Below, in pieces: positions 33,234-44,059 of a DNA stretch of 64,000 bases. The stretch covers positions 80,634,383 to 80,698,382 of the forward strand of contig JAKGHH010000002.1 of assembly GCA_022828595.1 (NCBI GenBank), in the 5' to 3' direction. Below the pieces are notes generated by a model. That model was not told the origin of the DNA and did no database searches. It saw nothing but the letters and a program-made list of their open reading frames with translations. The position numbers and the translations under genes are program-made. Numbering within the stretch: the stretch's first letter is position 1; each line of letters starts with the position of its first letter. This stretch comes from Nelumbo lutea. Taxonomy: Eukaryota; Streptophyta; Magnoliopsida; Proteales; Nelumbonaceae.

Positions 33234-33756
33234 TCATGGAGAACTGCTGTGATAGCCATACCTTGATCGAAGCCAACATTCCAAATCATTCCCAATGAGT
33301 AGGATATTGTCCACGTACAACACTAAAAAGGTGATCTTATCCCCACTGGACTTCCTATAAACACAGGGTTCATCCGGATTTTTCTCAAAGTCACATTTTG
33401 ACGGCATAATCAAAATGGATGTTCCAACTCCTAGAAGCCTACTTAAGTCCATATATGGATCTATTAAGTTTACATACCATGTGTTCCTGACCAGCAGCTA
33501 TGAAGCCTTGTGGCTGCTACATGTAGATATCTTCACTAAGATCTCCATTTAGGAATGCCGTTTTGACATCCATCTGCCAAATCTCGTAGTCATGGTATGC
33601 TGCTATAGCTAGCAGAATCCTAATGGATTTAATCATGGCAACGGGCGAAAATGTTTCCTCATAATCAATGCCTCCATTCTGAGTATACCCTTTCGCCACC
33701 AGACGAGCTTTGTAGGTCTCAATCCTGCCATCGGAGCCCTTCTTCCTCTTGTAGAT
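33234..33756 (-). pseudogene. Copia C2 reverse transcriptase, truncated and with YVDN site
   Basis: From 33756 downward: IYKRKKGSDGRIETYKARLV, AKGYTQNGGIDYEETFSPVA, KSIRILLAIAAYHDYEIWQM, DVKTAFLNGDLSEDIYM, then in another frame FLVLYVDNILLIGND, where the second catalytic Asp is Asn. A frame change lies near 33460. The segment stops in the middle of KWIYKRKKG at 33757, where the gypsy LTR begins. Everything upstream of this in C2 (gag to integrase) is missing. Confidence 0.85.
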
Positions 33757-34779
33757 TGACGGGTTTGTCGAAGCCCTCAAAATTAGTACTAGTCCCACAA
33801 TAAAATATTTGTACTAAAAGTGGTACTAGGTCGAATCCCACAAGGAGCAATTCAGTAATCTCTTAGCCGAATGGATGAAGTAATTGTGTGGAAAAATTTA
33901 ATAACTAAAATTAAAAGAATAACAAACTAAGCAAACAAGAAAAAAATCAGTCTTACCGAATTCTGGTTCAAGGGTTCGGGTTGAATCGATTGGCCATCGA
34001 TCCTAGGTACAATTCAGCATTATTGCAATTCAAGCATTTAACCTTAGATTTACTAGGATAGCCATAATAAACCTTGTGTTTTCCTAATTCAATTGACCAA
34101 ACCCAGCATTCAATCAACAATTATCACCACTCAACTGGGTACGATAGCGTTCCATGTTAAACAATGATAGCATTAAGATTTGTGAAAACAGTTAAACCAA
34201 AATAACAATAATTGAGATAGCTGCAATTATTGAATTTTGTTCCATCGATTCCTTTAGGTTGAACCATGATAAAACGTTGGTCAAAGGCTATCACGAACAA
34301 TTGACCCAAAAAGATATCAACCTAATTGCTATTTATACCATTATTCGTGACAATTACGGATCACCAAAATCATGGATAGCAATAGGAAAATCAACATTAA
34401 TTCAGTTTGTCAAACTAATTAACATCAACATCCAATAAAAATATGCACAAGAATCAGTGAATCCTTGAATTAGAAAGCAAGAAAATAAAGTAACTATAGA
34501 ACCTCACAATGACACAATCAAACCTCCCCCCTTGAACCAGAAAAAGAAGCTTAGCTACTCATGATCTACGCAATCTCCATGCCTTTCTTCTCCATAGCCG
34601 GACTGCTTCCTTGAGCTTCTTGGCCTCTTGAGGATCTCTTGGATCTTGGAATGAGTCATGCTAGAGCTGGTTCGCCCCCTCTTTATATATCCAAAGGAGA
34701 GGGCTATTTTCCAACTCCTTCTAGGAGATCATCTTATCTTTAGGGAGTCTTGATCTTCTTTGAACTAATCCTACCAACA
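33757..34779 (-). mobile_element. Gypsy LTR at the C2/C1 deletion junction
   Basis: 1023 bp with minus-strand ends tgttggtagg and caaacccgtca (TG...CA). A TATA-like ggatatataaagagg lies on the minus strand near 34681-34695 and a ggtcgaatcccac motif at 33830-33842. The flanks differ (tagat left, aggca right), so it is not a simple solo LTR. The left flank is C2 RT and the right flank is copia gag codon ~76, places normally more than 2 kb apart. It therefore marks a recombination between two gypsy copies. Confidence 0.78.
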
Positions 34780-35008
34780 AGGCAATGATATAGCAGTGGG
34801 CCAGGGAATTTCTCTCCTCCCATTCTTGGTATTCCCTTCTCCGAACCTTAGAAGCCCTATCTCCCGGACGATCTAGAGCAGGATTCTTGGCCACCTTATC
34901 CAATTTTTCAGAGGTTAAGACCAGCATAAGTTTATTGTACCAGTCGGAATAGTTTGGGCCCTTAAGCTTGTTGTCATCAAGAAGCTTTGCAAATTGTCCG
35001 TTTGCCAT
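34780..35008 (-). pseudogene. Copia C1 gag N-terminus
   Basis: ATG at 35008 opens MANGQFAKLLDDNKLKGPNY, SDWYNKLMLVLTSEKLDKVA, RREYQEWEERNSLAHCYI, the start of a copia gag of this family (C3 has the same at 62998). The next part is cut by the gypsy LTR; the frame then runs a few codons into LTR sequence. Because the leader upstream is continuous with the C1 PBS and 5' LTR, this gag is assigned to C1, not C2. Confidence 0.82.
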
Positions 35009-36147
35009 TTTCTAATAAAAGAGCAAACATCAGTCCACAACCTAATTTGATTCATGTTATCTACATGGATATGGCTTTAAATCTATGTTCCATTCCCATT
35101 TATTCATCTCTGAGGTTTCCCTCCCATCTCAATGACGGAGACTGCAAATTGTCTCTGGAAATGTGGGAAACCACATAGGGTGCATGGAGCCAACTGTTTC
35201 AGCTGCAAAACCCCACCACCTTTCTGCGAAGGATGATATCCACTCATCATATGAGCTTTCCCTTTGGCCTCTGTCAGACAAGGTTCAGAGCCATTTTAGG
35301 TTAAACATTTATATCCAGTGAGTGCTCACCCATCATATTCGTGAACACCAAGGTACCGTGAGAGAGTTCCCATTTTCTGGTGAAGCCCCTCCCACATCGG
35401 TCTATGACGTCCCTATCATCTTATGAAACACTCAAATAGATCCAATAGCAAATGGATAACCCATTTTCTGGTACGTTTCCTCATTACTGAAGGACCCATC
35501 TTCATGCAAATGATGGAAGGCCTTTAGAGAGTTCATCATATGAATCTCCCTATCACATGCACACATATTTTAGGAGGGAACAAAAGTTATGCCCTAGTTT
35601 AATTTAGGTCAAACCAAAGTGGCTCCCACTAACTTTCATAAAGCCAGATTTTGGTGGTCCATAATCGGCTAGGGTTCTGCATGTATCCTCTTCAGGAGGT
35701 GTGGGGCCCACCACTGAGGGGGATCACCCAATGATCTTTAGGGACACCATGGCAATGATGTACATTCAGCCATGGTGTGCGCAAGAGACACTATTGTATC
35801 TGCATAGACCAAGTACTTATGGCCCATGAACATAGCACATCACACATCCATACATCACATGCACGGATAAATTGATCAAATCAATTAAATATCTGTAAGC
35901 CCATAATTAAAGCCCATAATGATCCATAGCATTAACAATTAACATTATCTAGGTATATGGGCCGTATTAGAGTTAAGCAGTTCGGTCCATATAGCTTGTC
36001 TGCAATTATGGGCTTTTAGCAGTTTTAACAATTTAAAACTGGGCCATACAGGTTCGACCGAATTAAACTCTTAATTAAATATCAATCCTTAGGCCCATCA
36101 GTGGAAAATTAGGGCTGACATCTACCTTGATCAAACCCTAGATTCAG
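35009..36147 (-). other. Copia C1 leader, inner part
   Basis: Non-coding sequence between the gag start and the inserted solo LTR. It holds ctctggaaatgtgggaaacc and gtcagacaaggttca-type blocks also found upstream of gag in C3 (63090-63300). No gene seen. The leader continues on the other side of the solo LTR at 38064-38687. Confidence 0.7.
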
Positions 36148-38058
36148 TGTTAGACAGTTTTTTGTATGCCCTTAGCTTCAATCTGATTTGATGTGCTTTT
36201 GTTATTTAGTGGAAATAAATAAAGTGCATGTTTGATTCATGTTGTTTGGTTTAATTCTGTGTAAAACCCTAAAACTGGACATTTATAGAGACTGATGTTA
36301 GTTTTAAATGTTCACAGCCGTTGGATAAGTCTGGGGAGATTTATCCTGCCAAGGCTGATACTGGTGTGCCACCAAGTGTTGGGATGGCCTGTCTCAGCCA
36401 TCAGGGTAAGACCCGAGGCACATGCAGTATGGGATTACTTGAATCCTTGAACCGGACCAGATTTCCAGTATTGCCCTAGACCTTGGAGATAGATGGGCAA
36501 AACTGGAAAGTTACACCTGACCCCTAGACTCGATTATGACATTTCACTAGGTGTTGGATCAGGCTGCCTTTGATATGCCAATCAGTGAGATCCTTAGTGG
36601 GGATCAAAACCTGGGTATGTTGGGGTAGTTTGAGAATTCATCTGAGTGGGTGATCATAGTGACAGAATCAGCCACTTTGTCGGACAAAGGGTAATGATCG
36701 GGAATGCACTCTCTCTGATGGAAACCAAACTACCGGCAATTGATTTCAATCGTTGGAATTTTGTTTTGCAAAATTAATATATTTATATATATATATATGT
36801 ACGGTTTTGAATTGTTTGCAAATGGTTTTAATTCCTGGGATCCATGTGAGAGGAGAGTGTGGCACTGTTCCTTGCAGCCGAGGGAGAGGTCCTCTCTTGT
36901 CGGGCAGTGCTTGATCATTAAGGGCTGAGAGGTTAAGTGTAAGACCATTGAGGATAATACCTGATGGGCTAATCTTGCATTTGCCCACAGTCCCTGGGTT
37001 TTTATAAGATGGCTTGGCCCAGGGACCACTTAATGTAAGTGTTGGGCCCATAGGGTCCATATGATGGACTCAAGGGGTTCATTGAGTTTTTCAGTGAATT
37101 CGGCTGGGCCTTGTATTAAAGTCTGGGCCGAACCCATGTGGCTGGTGTGTAGATCAATGCTTGGGTCCCACGCCATACAAAGAAGCCCAACTGGGCAGCA
37201 GATTGGAAAGTAATTAGACATTGAACACTTAATGGACCAGAAGCCCATTTCGAGGTGGGCTGATATGATCACCCATCCTTGGGCGAATTTGAGATTAAAG
37301 TTAGTAAAAGGATTGGGCCTTTACCCTTATCCACTTTTAGAGACCAAATTCAAATTAGATTTGAATCTGGTAACCTTCTGATAAGATCAGGAGTAAGCTA
37401 ACTCTATCTGCAGAAAGGATTAAGATTATCCCCTATCCAAATACTGATTTGGATTGGGATAACTCCTAATAAGGAGGTTTCTTAATCAAGAAGAAAGAAG
37501 GAATATAGGATATCTCCTGCGAATTGAGATAGGATCTCAATTCATACTCTCCAGAAAAGAGAAAAAAAAGCAGTTCAGCCTTTTTCGATTTGGAGATCTC
37601 CTCCTGCCGCCGCCATCTGCCATTGCAAGATTAGATCTTTGCAGAAAAGAAAGTCAAGAAATCTGTTCTTGACATCAGTCTTGCAAGAAAGACTGAAAAA
37701 GATTCAGTGTTTAGTACTTCCAGAGGATTCTTGTGAAGGATCCAGTGTGTAGGACGCACCCTGCTAGTTCTGTTCCATTCACAGCTGTGTCATCTTCAGC
37801 AGGAACGGATCTTGGATCAATCTTTGGACGTGAACACCAACTTTGGGAGATACTGCTTCTCCGGATCAGGTATATTCCTCCCATTTATCTTTTGGTACAG
37901 ATCTGGTTTGATTATGGTTCAAGTAGGATCCTTGAATATTGTATTCTAAATTTAGGGAATATGATTCCCAGTTGGGAGAAGGTAGGAAATTTTTGAAATT
38001 CGCCCACCCATTCCGCAACCTTTATGGCGTCCATTAGATGGATCCTACCATTCTTTCA
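36148..38058 (+). mobile_element. Solo LTR of C2-type copia, plus strand, TSD ttcag
   Basis: A full LTR of 1911 bp from tgttagacagttttttg to accattctttca, flanked by exact 5-bp duplications ttcag at 36143-36147 and 38059-38063. It is opposite in orientation to the C1 and C2 elements around it. No pol sequence is attached. It arose from a full insertion followed by recombination between its two LTRs. A short (ta)n run lies at 36785-36800. Confidence 0.93.
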
Positions 38059-38063
38059 TTCAG

Positions 38064-38687
38064 TTCAACCAATTTGGACCAATTTGGTTCGAATGGGTCT
38101 AGGGTTTGATCTTTAATTAAAGATTTAATCCAAGAAACTGATATGAAATTAAATACTTATTAAAGAAAACAAGAATCAGTCAAAGAGGGTTGTTCACACA
38201 ATCCATCCTACAAAACAGAGGTTAGATCATAGTATGCAGTTTCACAAATTGTAAATCGTAGATAGCGATTTTCCCATCTACGAAATCTCCTTCCTGCGTC
38301 GCCATTTTCAATCCAAAAATAATAAAATAGAAATCCTAAAATTTTCTATTAATATTACATAAGATCGAATCCTATACATTCGGTCTAAAAAATAAAAAAA
38401 ATATTTTACAGACCAAATGTAATAAATAAATCAAGAATCTGCAAATCACAGATTGTCACGAGCCAGAAAAAGATTTCGATCTCCACTTGTACGAACAACC
38501 CATAAATTATAAAGAACAAATCTAAATAAAATTTCAGATTTATAAAAATTAATTTCAGATCAATCACCCTTTATCTGGGAAACAATTTTCCAAAAAAAAC
38601 CCTAATCTGCACAAATTGGGTAGAATGCCTTCTACCCATTTGCGCAGGTTCAGATCTGGTTTAATTCGGTTCAAGACTTGAACCATG
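38064..38687 (-). other. Copia C1 leader, outer part
   Basis: Continuation of the leader between the solo LTR and the primer site. It is AT-rich with repeated gatttacag/tctgaaat words and no coding frame. Confidence 0.7.
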
Positions 38688-38699
38688 GCTCTGATACCA
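38688..38699 (-). other. Primer binding site of copia C1 (initiator tRNA-Met)
   Basis: On the minus strand tggtatcagagc follows the 5' LTR end after one base. It is the exact complement of the 3' end of plant initiator tRNA-Met as used by Ty1/copia elements. Confidence 0.92.
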
Positions 38700-38700
38700 T

Positions 38701-39385
38701 TGAAGGAATGAGAGATCCATCATATGGATGGCTGAATCCTACAGGAAGGTTGGGTAAAATTTCAAAAATTTCCTCTCCCATCATTTGGGAATCACATTCC
38801 CTGTTTTAGAAAATTTGCATTTTCAATGATCAATCTTGAACCCTAAATCAAACCAGATCTGAAACCAGAAGCAGGAGAGAAATATACCTGATATAGAGAA
38901 ACAATATCTCCCAACGGTGGTGTTCACGCCCAAAGAAAAACTTCAAAGACCGCTCCCACTAAAGATGACACAGTGAATATTGGAGAGGAATTAGTAGTGT
39001 TCATCCAACGAATCGAACCCTTCTCAAGAATTCGCTGGAGGCTATGAGCACAACTTCAGATCAACCTTTCTCCAAAGGCTGATATCAAGATCCATTCTTG
39101 ATCATTCCTGCTTGAAAGAGGAGATCGACCTGGCAGTGTGGCGAATGCGGCTGGAAGTAGGCGGCAGAGAGAAAATAGCGTAGTGATGCTGTGTTCTCTC
39201 TTCTGTAACTCTTGCTTTGAAAGTGAGGATGTAATCTTCTAAGAGGTTGCCTCCCCCTCCTCCTTTTATAACCTTAAAGGGATAAGCTCCTAATCCCATT
39301 AGGAGTTGCGATCCAAATCATATTTGGATCTGAATTCCCTTTAAAAGCCCAACACTTACACTAAGTGGTCCCTGGGCCAAGCCAC

Positions 39386-39436
<51 letters not shown>

Positions 39437-40379
39437 TTATTTATATCCATATATAAAATATATTTTGCAAACAAATTTCAGCGATTGAAATCGGCAGCCA
39501 GCAGTCTTGGTTTCCATCAGAGAGAGTGCATCCCCGATCATTACCTTTGTCTGACAAAGTGGCTGATCCAGTCACTATGATAACCCACTCAGATGAATTC
39601 TCGGACTGTTATAGACAGTGCACCCCCTGAGCCCATCACATGGGCTCCTAATGGGCGCAACAATTACACTAAGTGTTCCCTGGGCCAAGCCACCTTATAA
39701 AAGACCAGGAACAGTGCTGCACTCTCTACTCACATGGATCCCGGGAATTAAAACCTTTTCTAAACATTTTGAAACCATAATTTATATATATTTATATTCG
39801 TATATAAAATATATTTTGCAAACAAATTTCAGCGATTGAAATCTACTGCTGATAGTCTTGGTTTCCATCAGAGAGAGTGCACCACTCTGATGAATTCTCG
39901 AACTGTCCGAACATACTCAGGTTTTGACCCCTGCTAAGGATCTCACTGATTGGCACATCAAGGACAGCCCAATCTGACACCTAGTGTAGTATCATAATCG
40001 AGTCTAGGGGTCAGGTGTAACTTTCTAGTTTTTCCCATTAATCACCAAGGTCCAAGGCAATACTGAAAATCTGGTCCGATTTAGGGTTTCAAGTAAACCT
40101 ACACTAGATGTACCTTGAGTCTCACCCTGGCAGCTGAGACAAGCCACCCCAACACTTGGCGGCACACCAGTGTCAGCCTTTGTAGGATAAATCTCCCTAG
40201 ACTTATCCAACGGCTGTGAACATTCTAAACTGACACGAGTCTCCTTAAGTGTCCAGTTTAAGAGTATTACACAGAGACACACCACAATAACATGAATAAA
40301 ATATGTACTTTATTCATTTACAATAAATGTCATAATGTACATCAATCTGATTGGAGTTAAGTGCATACACTATCTAACA
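38701..40379 (-). repeat. 5' LTR of copia C1
   Basis: 1679 bp with ends matching the 3' LTR. Inside, a segment of about 250 bp occurs twice (39345-39605 and 39640-39900, both with the ggtccctgggccaagcc and cagagagagtgca blocks). An (at)n run of about 45 bp lies at 39388-39432 next to the first copy. Relative to the 3' LTR a part of the U3 region is missing. The minus-strand TATA-like ggttataaaagg is at about 39260-39271. Confidence 0.9.
39388..39432. repeat. (AT)n microsatellite in the C1 5' LTR
   Basis: Pure alternating AT for about 45 bp, followed by ttta repeats. It is not present at this length in the 3' LTR (28610-28625 has a short version), so it expanded after insertion. Confidence 0.95.
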
Positions 40380-40384
40380 GTATT

Positions 40385-41058
40385 GGAGCCCCATCTCCTA
40401 TCGCACAAAGAGAACCATAGCTTGCTAACGCTTTGAAGTGCAGGGGGACTTTGGGAAGGGGATGATTTTCCCTTTGAACTGGCAATTTGAGTCGAGAAAA
40501 TTAATAGATTCACTCTTCGAAGAGAAACCCATCCATAAAAAGGGCACCTTGTAACCCGAAGGCCAAAAGAGTTACTATAGATCTCTCAATAGAGGTTAGG
40601 GCACCAACCAGTTGAATTCTTTGCTGCCCCAGCTCGTATTGTTCGAATTCATACAGAATAGAACCATCAATACCTACTGAATGAACAAAGAAATTAGATA
40701 GATAAGATGCCTCGGACTTATAGATATTACACCTATTGCGAGATGGGAAACCTCAATTTTGCCCTAGCTCATTTGCTAGAACCATGGATTTGGTTGCTTC
40801 CCCAGCTAGTCTGGTTGCTGGAAGTGCTTGTTCGCTCTTTCATTTTCTTTTCCTCTTCTTTTATTTGTTTTTTCTTTCTCTTTTTTTTTTTTACGTTTCA
40901 CTTGGGGATAAAAGAGAGAAAGATGAGCAGTCAATCAATTATTAGGGTGAATTGGTGAAGACAGAGGTCAAAGGGTATTTATTGGAATAGAGGTGGAAAG
41001 GGTATTTTTGGAATTTTTGATAAATATATTAGTCACATGATATCATATGTAACAGAAA
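40385..41058. other. Right inner part of the MULE
   Basis: Continues the MULE after the copia. The first 36 bp finish the open frame started at 27235. 40640-40800 has a cgaattcatacag block and a gctagaaccatggatttggttgc block resembling 27095-27120 on the left side. 40845-40900 is a pyrimidine-rich tract. No transposase domain is seen. Confidence 0.55.
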
Positions 41059-41194
41059 GTTAACGGATGCTAACGGTAAGGACAAACTTAGTCAATTGTT
41101 AGAAACTGTAGGGATATCGTTACTCAATTTTTAAACAATAAGGGTACACTTAGTCAATTAGCTAAATCATAAGGGTAGTTTAAGAACTTTACCC
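41059..41194 (-). repeat. Right terminal inverted repeat of the MULE
   Basis: Reverse complement begins gggtaaagttcttaaactac and ends near catccgttaac. It pairs with 26623-26757. Confidence 0.9.
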
Positions 41195-41203
41195 ATATAA
41201 TTA
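41195..41203. other. Right 9-bp target-site duplication of the MULE
   Basis: Exact copy atataatta of 26614-26622. Beyond it the H element resumes with tcatgatgaaataatgattt. Confidence 0.93.
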
Positions 41204-41653
41204 TCATGATGAAATAATGATTTCTATGCCATATAGCGGGAAATGGTATCGTTATCTGGAAGATAGATGATTTTAAAAAACATGATATGATTAAATGAAA
41301 AACACAATTCACCATATAATGAATGACTTCCAAATGAAAATTTAACTAATCAACCAATCAGGAAAAACACAATGCAAAATACCATATTCAGATGATTCAA
41401 ATCAATGGATATTCAAAGGTAAAGTTCCATCGTGGATTTTTTCCAAACTTGAATAAGAGATAAAAGCAACCACATCTTTTTTTGTAGAATAATGATCGAT
41501 ATATTTCAAATCTCGAAGACATAAACATTGGATATGCAATGATTGCTGATCGAAGATTCATATCGAGAAGCACCCATCGGAAGGGGGCTGCCCTAGTTTG
41601 GATCAATAAAAGATATTTAACACAAAAAGGATTGATTGCTCAGTTTAAGGCAG
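41204..41653 (-). repeat. H element segment between the MULE and gypsy B
   Basis: Aligns with 53372-53790, sharing gaaataatgatttct, gaatgactt, agaagcacccatc and gccctagtttggatcaat blocks in order. It ends at the gypsy B insertion point (ggcag). Confidence 0.8.
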
Positions 41654-43085
41654 TGGTGTGTCCAGAAACATGTCATTAACCACTTCGGAACACTAGTTTT
41701 AATATTTATAAATTTCTCTGTTTCTCATAACAATTACAAACGCAGTAAATGGTGAGAATGAGTCGTATCCATAGGGAAGCAAGGGAGAAATCGATATGAA
41801 CTTTAATCCAGATAAAAGAACACAAAGGGAAGTTACAGAATCATGAAACTTTAATTAATTAAATTGGAATTCATTAAAAATAAAATTCAAACACTACTGA
41901 AAGTGAAATGTGCATAAAATAAATAAATAAAAGAAATTAAAGAAAAAAAATCTGTAATCCAATCAGAGGTAGCAATCTCTGAATCTCGCTTTTGACCCTT
42001 GAACTTCTCGAGCTAGGCCTTCCGTCTTACATGGATGAATTCCAGATCTATAGAAAAGAAACATAGCAAAAATTAAACTGAATAAAAGTAAATTTGTAGG
42101 AAGGAAAAATCAGACTAGAAATTAAAGAACAAAAGTTTAATCTAAAACTGAATTAAAATGGTTGGGATCCGATTCCAGAGGTGGCGGTAGTGGCTTTGGC
42201 AAACTGCAAGCAGGAACCCCTCCTCTTGCCTAGGCGTTCTTAGGAGCCTTGAACTTCTCAAGGTTAGCCTTCCGTCTTACCTGGGGGCAGAATTCAACCC
42301 CTTCTCAGGAGCCCTTAGGTCCTTTTTATAGAGAAGGATAGACACAATTGGGATTAGAGAGAAAGAGGGTGGCGATAGTTGGGTTTTAGCAAAGATATAA
42401 GCACCCTAGGGTTTCTAACGAAGGGTTAGGATGGTTCTGGTTTGATCCTAAGGCTGAGAAGAGAAGGAGAAGGCACCCAATATTATGTAGTGCTGACATT
42501 TGGTCGCCCAAAAATGGAGGGTGGAGATTAAGGCACCATGGGTGGTGCCCTAGAGTGGATGGCTGAGATAGAAAATGGAATGGAGGGCTGAGATCTAATG
42601 AGTAGGGGCTGAAGGGTGAGGATTAGAAGTTAAGTGGTGCCCTAGGGTTAGAAAGCTAAAAAGAGAGTGTCCTAAAATGAATGGTGGAGATTAGAAGGGA
42701 TGGAAGGTGGAGATTGAGCAGCTAGGGGCAGTTAGGGTTTGCTAAGGATGTAAAGAATGAGCTACAAGGCGCCCTAGGGTTTGCTAATGAGAGGGGAGCA
42801 TGCCAATATAGTAGAAGGGGCGCCATTCTAGGTTTAGAAGATAGAAGGCACCCTCCTATTCTCAGTTTTCATAAAAACACCCCCTCTCTCAGCTGGACTT
42901 TACACCAACTTCCCAAAATCTACATTTCAGCCATGTAACTTCCTTTGTTTTCCACAGAAGTTAGACAAAGACCCTTAGAGGTCGCAACATTGAATTTAAC
43001 TGGGAAAAGGGCACATTTTGACTATTATAAGTCCAAAAATACCCCTGAAATGATGCCCTTAAGGCATCAAAATACAAAGTTATCA
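41654..43085 (-). repeat. 3' LTR of gypsy B
   Basis: 1432 bp, minus-strand start tgataactttgtattttgatg, end cagacaca-type cacca. The TATA-like region (tataaaaagg on the minus strand) is at 42321-42330. The polypurine tract agttgggggtg (minus strand) is adjacent at 43086-43096. Confidence 0.92.
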
Positions 43086-44050
43086 CACCCCCAACTTGAC
43101 CATTGCTAGTCCCTTAGCAATGCAGCCTTAAAATTACACCGAGTATAGAGATCTTTTCCCATTGCAAGATCATCCCTAAAAAAATTAGCTAAGTATCTTG
43201 ATTTCAGAATTCTCAAACTTTGTATAGATCGGTATTGGGTTTAAGGGGTAAAACTGTCTTACTTTGAATATTACAGAAACTTGGCTTAAAAATCTACCCT
43301 TCCATTTATAGATTGTCTTGATAAGCTGAAATTGAGAATTGGGAGTATTTTCCAATTTCTAAATGGTTTCGACAATATTCAAATAAGACCAATTTTTACT
43401 CCCATCACTTGCTACCAATTTCTACAAAATTCAATATTCTTTTATCAGTTTTCTCAACTTTTTCTATTTGTGAGTCTCTTTTAATGGAAAGAAATTTTAA
43501 AATTTTTGATGATTTTTTAATTCTACATATTTAAAGGCTTAGCTTCTCAATTTTTTTTTAATTTCATTTTTTTTCTCTTTTCTCACCCCCAACTTAAGTT
43601 CCATTGTCCCCAATGCAAAAAGGACTTGGGCCAAAGGGAACAATGAATAGGGTTTTCCTGAGGGGTTCAAGGTCTACTACTTGGTCTCGAATCAAAAAAA
43701 AAAAAAAATAAGAGAAAAAAACTCAAATCCTAACAACAAAAGCACTAAAAACTATGTTGGGTTGCCTCCCAACTAGCGATAAGTTTAACGTCTTCAACTA
43801 GACACATTCATCCACTTCTTTCATCCATACTCTTAGACTCGCTTTCTTCTTCATACAAACAAGGCTCAGACTAGGCTAACCAAGGGGTAGACAAGTCATC
43901 CAAAAGATCATCCACTATATCCAGATTGCACTCATCTTACCCTTGGTTTCGATACTTAGAGGCACTAAAAACATTTAACTAGACCTTCTGCTGCCCAAAT
44001 GAAATTTCCATTTTTCCTGATTTATAATTAATATTTGTATTGGCCATTGC
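43086..44050 (-). other. Gypsy B 3' region between protease and LTR
   Basis: Includes the polypurine tract at its left end, AT-rich spacer to 43700, and at about 43740-43800 the ttgggaggcaaccc block that follows the pol end in Athila-like elements. The frame of protease continues briefly past RPFLAMANTNINY and stops near 43950. No RT or integrase codons are recognised. Confidence 0.7.
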
Positions 44051-44059
44051 TAGAAATGA

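Larger units (their letters stand above)
27370..40379 (-). mobile_element. Ty1/copia element C1, complete ends with TSD gtatt, nested interior
   Basis: Minus-strand element bounded by LTRs at 27370-29254 (3') and 38701-40379 (5'), with exact 5-bp target duplications gtatt at 27365-27369 and 40380-40384. The PBS at 38688-38699 matches initiator tRNA-Met. Remaining C1 parts are leader, gag start, integrase C-terminus, RT and RNase H. Its middle is replaced by part of copia C2 and a gypsy LTR, and a solo LTR sits in its leader. Confidence 0.92.
26623..41194. mobile_element. Mutator-like element (MULE), 14.6 kb including nested insertions
   Basis: Ends are gggtaaatttcttaaactg on the left and its imperfect inverted copy on the right, flanked by the perfect 9-bp duplication atataatta. 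The H paralogue at 53356-53390 has an uninterrupted equivalent (atgattatcatgattaaataatgattt), an empty-site counterpart. After removing the copia nest (27370-40379 plus one TSD copy), only about 1.56 kb of MULE sequence is left. No transposase (MURA-like) domain is seen, so it is non-autonomous. A short open frame inside may be captured host DNA. Confidence 0.92.

Noticed and set aside
33757..34779. Ordinary solo LTR
   Set aside because: Flanking five bases differ (tagat and aggca) and the two flanks come from distant parts of copia pol and gag, so a simple insertion followed by LTR recombination does not fit.
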